Below are positions 5,046 through 6,179 of a DNA stretch of 6,179 nucleotides, piece after piece (positions within the stretch are counted from its first letter, which is position 1; the number at the start of each line of letters is the position of its first letter). The stretch lies in NCBI GenBank assembly GCA_016839655.1, contig JAEOTW010000016.1, positions 1-6,179 of the forward strand, written 5' to 3'. The DNA comes from Promethearchaeota archaeon. GTDB lineage: Archaea; Asgardarchaeota; Lokiarchaeia; Sigynarchaeales; SOKP01. The position numbers and the translations under genes are program-made. The notes beneath the pieces were generated by a model. It saw nothing but the letters and a program-made list of their open reading frames with translations. It was not told the DNA's origin and searched no databases.

Positions 5046-6179
5046 ATGGTTTTTAAAAAAGCTTACATACCTTATGGGCAGTATTGGAGTACACCTTTTT
5101 CAAGGTGGCAGATGAGTTTTCAAAATCTCCATGCTATAAAGTTTGCAGCAGATATAACTAAACGGTTTTTAAATGAAAGGGGAATCTCAGCTAAAGACTT
5201 TGATGAACTCATATTTGGTATTACAATTCCCCAACTCTATTGTTTCTACGGAGGACCTTGGTTAGCAAGTATGATTGGTGCTGAGCACGTTACTGGGCCA
5301 ATGATTAGTCAAGCATGTGCTACTGGAACCAATACAATTTCAATTGCAGCACAAACTATTGAAACTGGAACAAATAAAAACGTTCTTGTTGTTACTGCAG
5401 ATCGATGTTCAAATGGTCCTCATCTTGTGTATCCGAATCCACAAGCACCAGGGAGTACAGTGGATGCAGAGAGTTGGGTATGGGACAATTTTGGGAGAGA
5501 TCCTTTTGCTAAAAACTCAATGATACAAACAGCAGAGAATGTAGCAAAAGAAGTAGGTATTACTAAAAAAGAACAAGATGAAGTCACTTTGTTACGTTTC
5601 AATCAATATCAAGATTCTTTAAAGGATGATAGAGCCTTTCAAAAAAAATATATGATAACACCAATTGAAATTAAAGATCGCTCAGGTCGAAAGGTACTCG
5701 CAACTGTAGACGGAGATGAAGGAATTTATCCAACAACAATGGAAGGTTTATCGAAGCTTAGACCTGTACTTCCAGAAGGTACAGTTACTTATGGAACTCA
5801 AACACATCCGGGAGATGCTAATTGTGGAGTTATTGTTGCAACAAAAGAGAAAGCCATCCAATTAAGGAAAAGAGAGGACGTTGAGATTAGAATTGTATCT
5901 TATGGAGACTATAAAACAAAAACAGGATACATGGCAATGGCTATAGTTCCCGCAGCAAAAAAAGCTCTAGAAAATGCAGATATTTCTATAAAAGATGTAT
6001 CCGTAATTAAAACACATAATCCTTTCGCAGTTAACGATGTATATTTCTGTAGGGAGATGGATATTGATTGGAAGGATATGAATAATTACGGAAGTTCACT
6101 TATATATGGTCATCCCCAAGCACCTACAATGATGAGAATTATAATTGAATTGATCGAAGAACTTGTGGAGAAAGGCGGA
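5046..6179 (+). CDS. Thiolase-family acetyl-CoA acyltransferase (3' end outside window)
   Basis: The frame from ATG 5046 stays open to the last base, 378 codons with no stop. Visible thiolase features are ISQACATGTN with the nucleophilic cysteine C91, THNPFAVND (323-331) in place of the NEAF/HEAF motif, with H324 at the oxyanion-hole position, and GHP (355-357) with the catalytic histidine H356. The final Cys-Gly motif with the second catalytic cysteine would lie just past the edge, so about 20-40 residues are missing. Known chemistry: CoA-dependent cleavage of 3-ketoacyl-CoA, or the reverse Claisen condensation, in the cytosol. The opening MVFKKAYIPYGQYWSTPF fits a true N-terminus, although no clear Shine-Dalgarno precedes it, which would suit translation after the upstream gene of an operon. 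After GHP the sequence is QAPTMMR rather than the common xGxSGxR. It belongs to a thiolase subgroup I cannot name precisely; SCP2-like and degradative types are both possible. Confidence 0.9.
   Translation, partial: MVFKKAYIPYGQYWSTPFSRWQMSFQNLHAIKFAADITKRFLNERGISAKDFDELIFGITIPQLYCFYGGPWLASMIGAEHVTGPMISQACATGTNTISIAAQTIETGTNKNVLVVTADRCSNGPHLVYPNPQAPGSTVDAESWVWDNFGRDPFAKNSMIQTAENVAKEVGITKKEQDEVTLLRFNQYQDSLKDDRAFQKKYMITPIEIKDRSGRKVLATVDGDEGIYPTTMEGLSKLRPVLPEGTVTYGTQTHPGDANCGVIVATKEKAIQLRKREDVEIRIVSYGDYKTKTGYMAMAIVPAAKKALENADISIKDVSVIKTHNPFAVNDVYFCREMDIDWKDMNNYGSSLIYGHPQAPTMMRIIIELIEELVEKGG

Noticed and set aside
5317..5523. Open frame of 68 codons on the plus strand
   Set aside because: It is out of frame inside the thiolase, whose own frame carries the catalytic cysteine and continues to the window edge.
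1..6179. Search by eye for CRISPR repeats, transposon ends, tRNA/rRNA and defence genes
   Set aside because: No regularly spaced repeats, transposase motifs, cloverleaf-like segments or defence-associated domains were seen; gaps between genes are 231 bp or shorter and are described above.

Overview
The window looks like archaeal chromosome, most probably from an Asgard (Lokiarchaeia/Promethearchaeota-like) lineage. The DNA is clearly A+T-rich. The central gene encodes a DRG-type GTPase with a TGS domain, a family of archaea and eukaryotes. Intergenic regions carry archaeal-style TATA elements and oligo-T stop signals. The MFS transporter ends in an eight-cysteine module of a kind I recall from many Lokiarchaeal proteins. 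The lineage is an inference from these traits; there is no rRNA or other direct marker.

All five genes lie on the + strand. From left to right they are: the 3' part of a MaoC/PhaJ-type (R)-specific enoyl-CoA hydratase (1-390); a T-rich terminator and a promoter gap; a 12-segment MFS transporter with a cytosolic zinc-finger tail (541-1989, or 532 if the GTG is used); a DRG GTPase (2053-3189); a 231-bp intergenic region with repeated TTCTGAA boxes, a perfect 22-bp palindrome and two candidate TATA boxes (3190-3420); an AMP-forming acyl-CoA synthetase (3421-5001); and a thiolase (from 5046) that runs off the right edge without a stop codon.

Three of the five products act on acyl-CoA thioesters: the synthetase activates a carboxylic acid, the hydratase handles the enoyl/3-hydroxyacyl step, and the thiolase makes or breaks a C-C bond next to the thioester. 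The synthetase and thiolase are 44 bp apart and probably co-transcribed. The hydratase is separated from them by about 3 kb and two unrelated genes. The direction of the pathway (fatty-acid degradation or synthesis of a ketoacyl product) cannot be read from the sequence. The DRG gene is a housekeeping translation-associated GTPase.

I found no CRISPR array, mobile element, tRNA, rRNA or defence cassette. The points most worth following are the transporter-zinc-module fusion, the palindrome at the synthetase promoter, and unusual residues in the thiolase's GHP loop.
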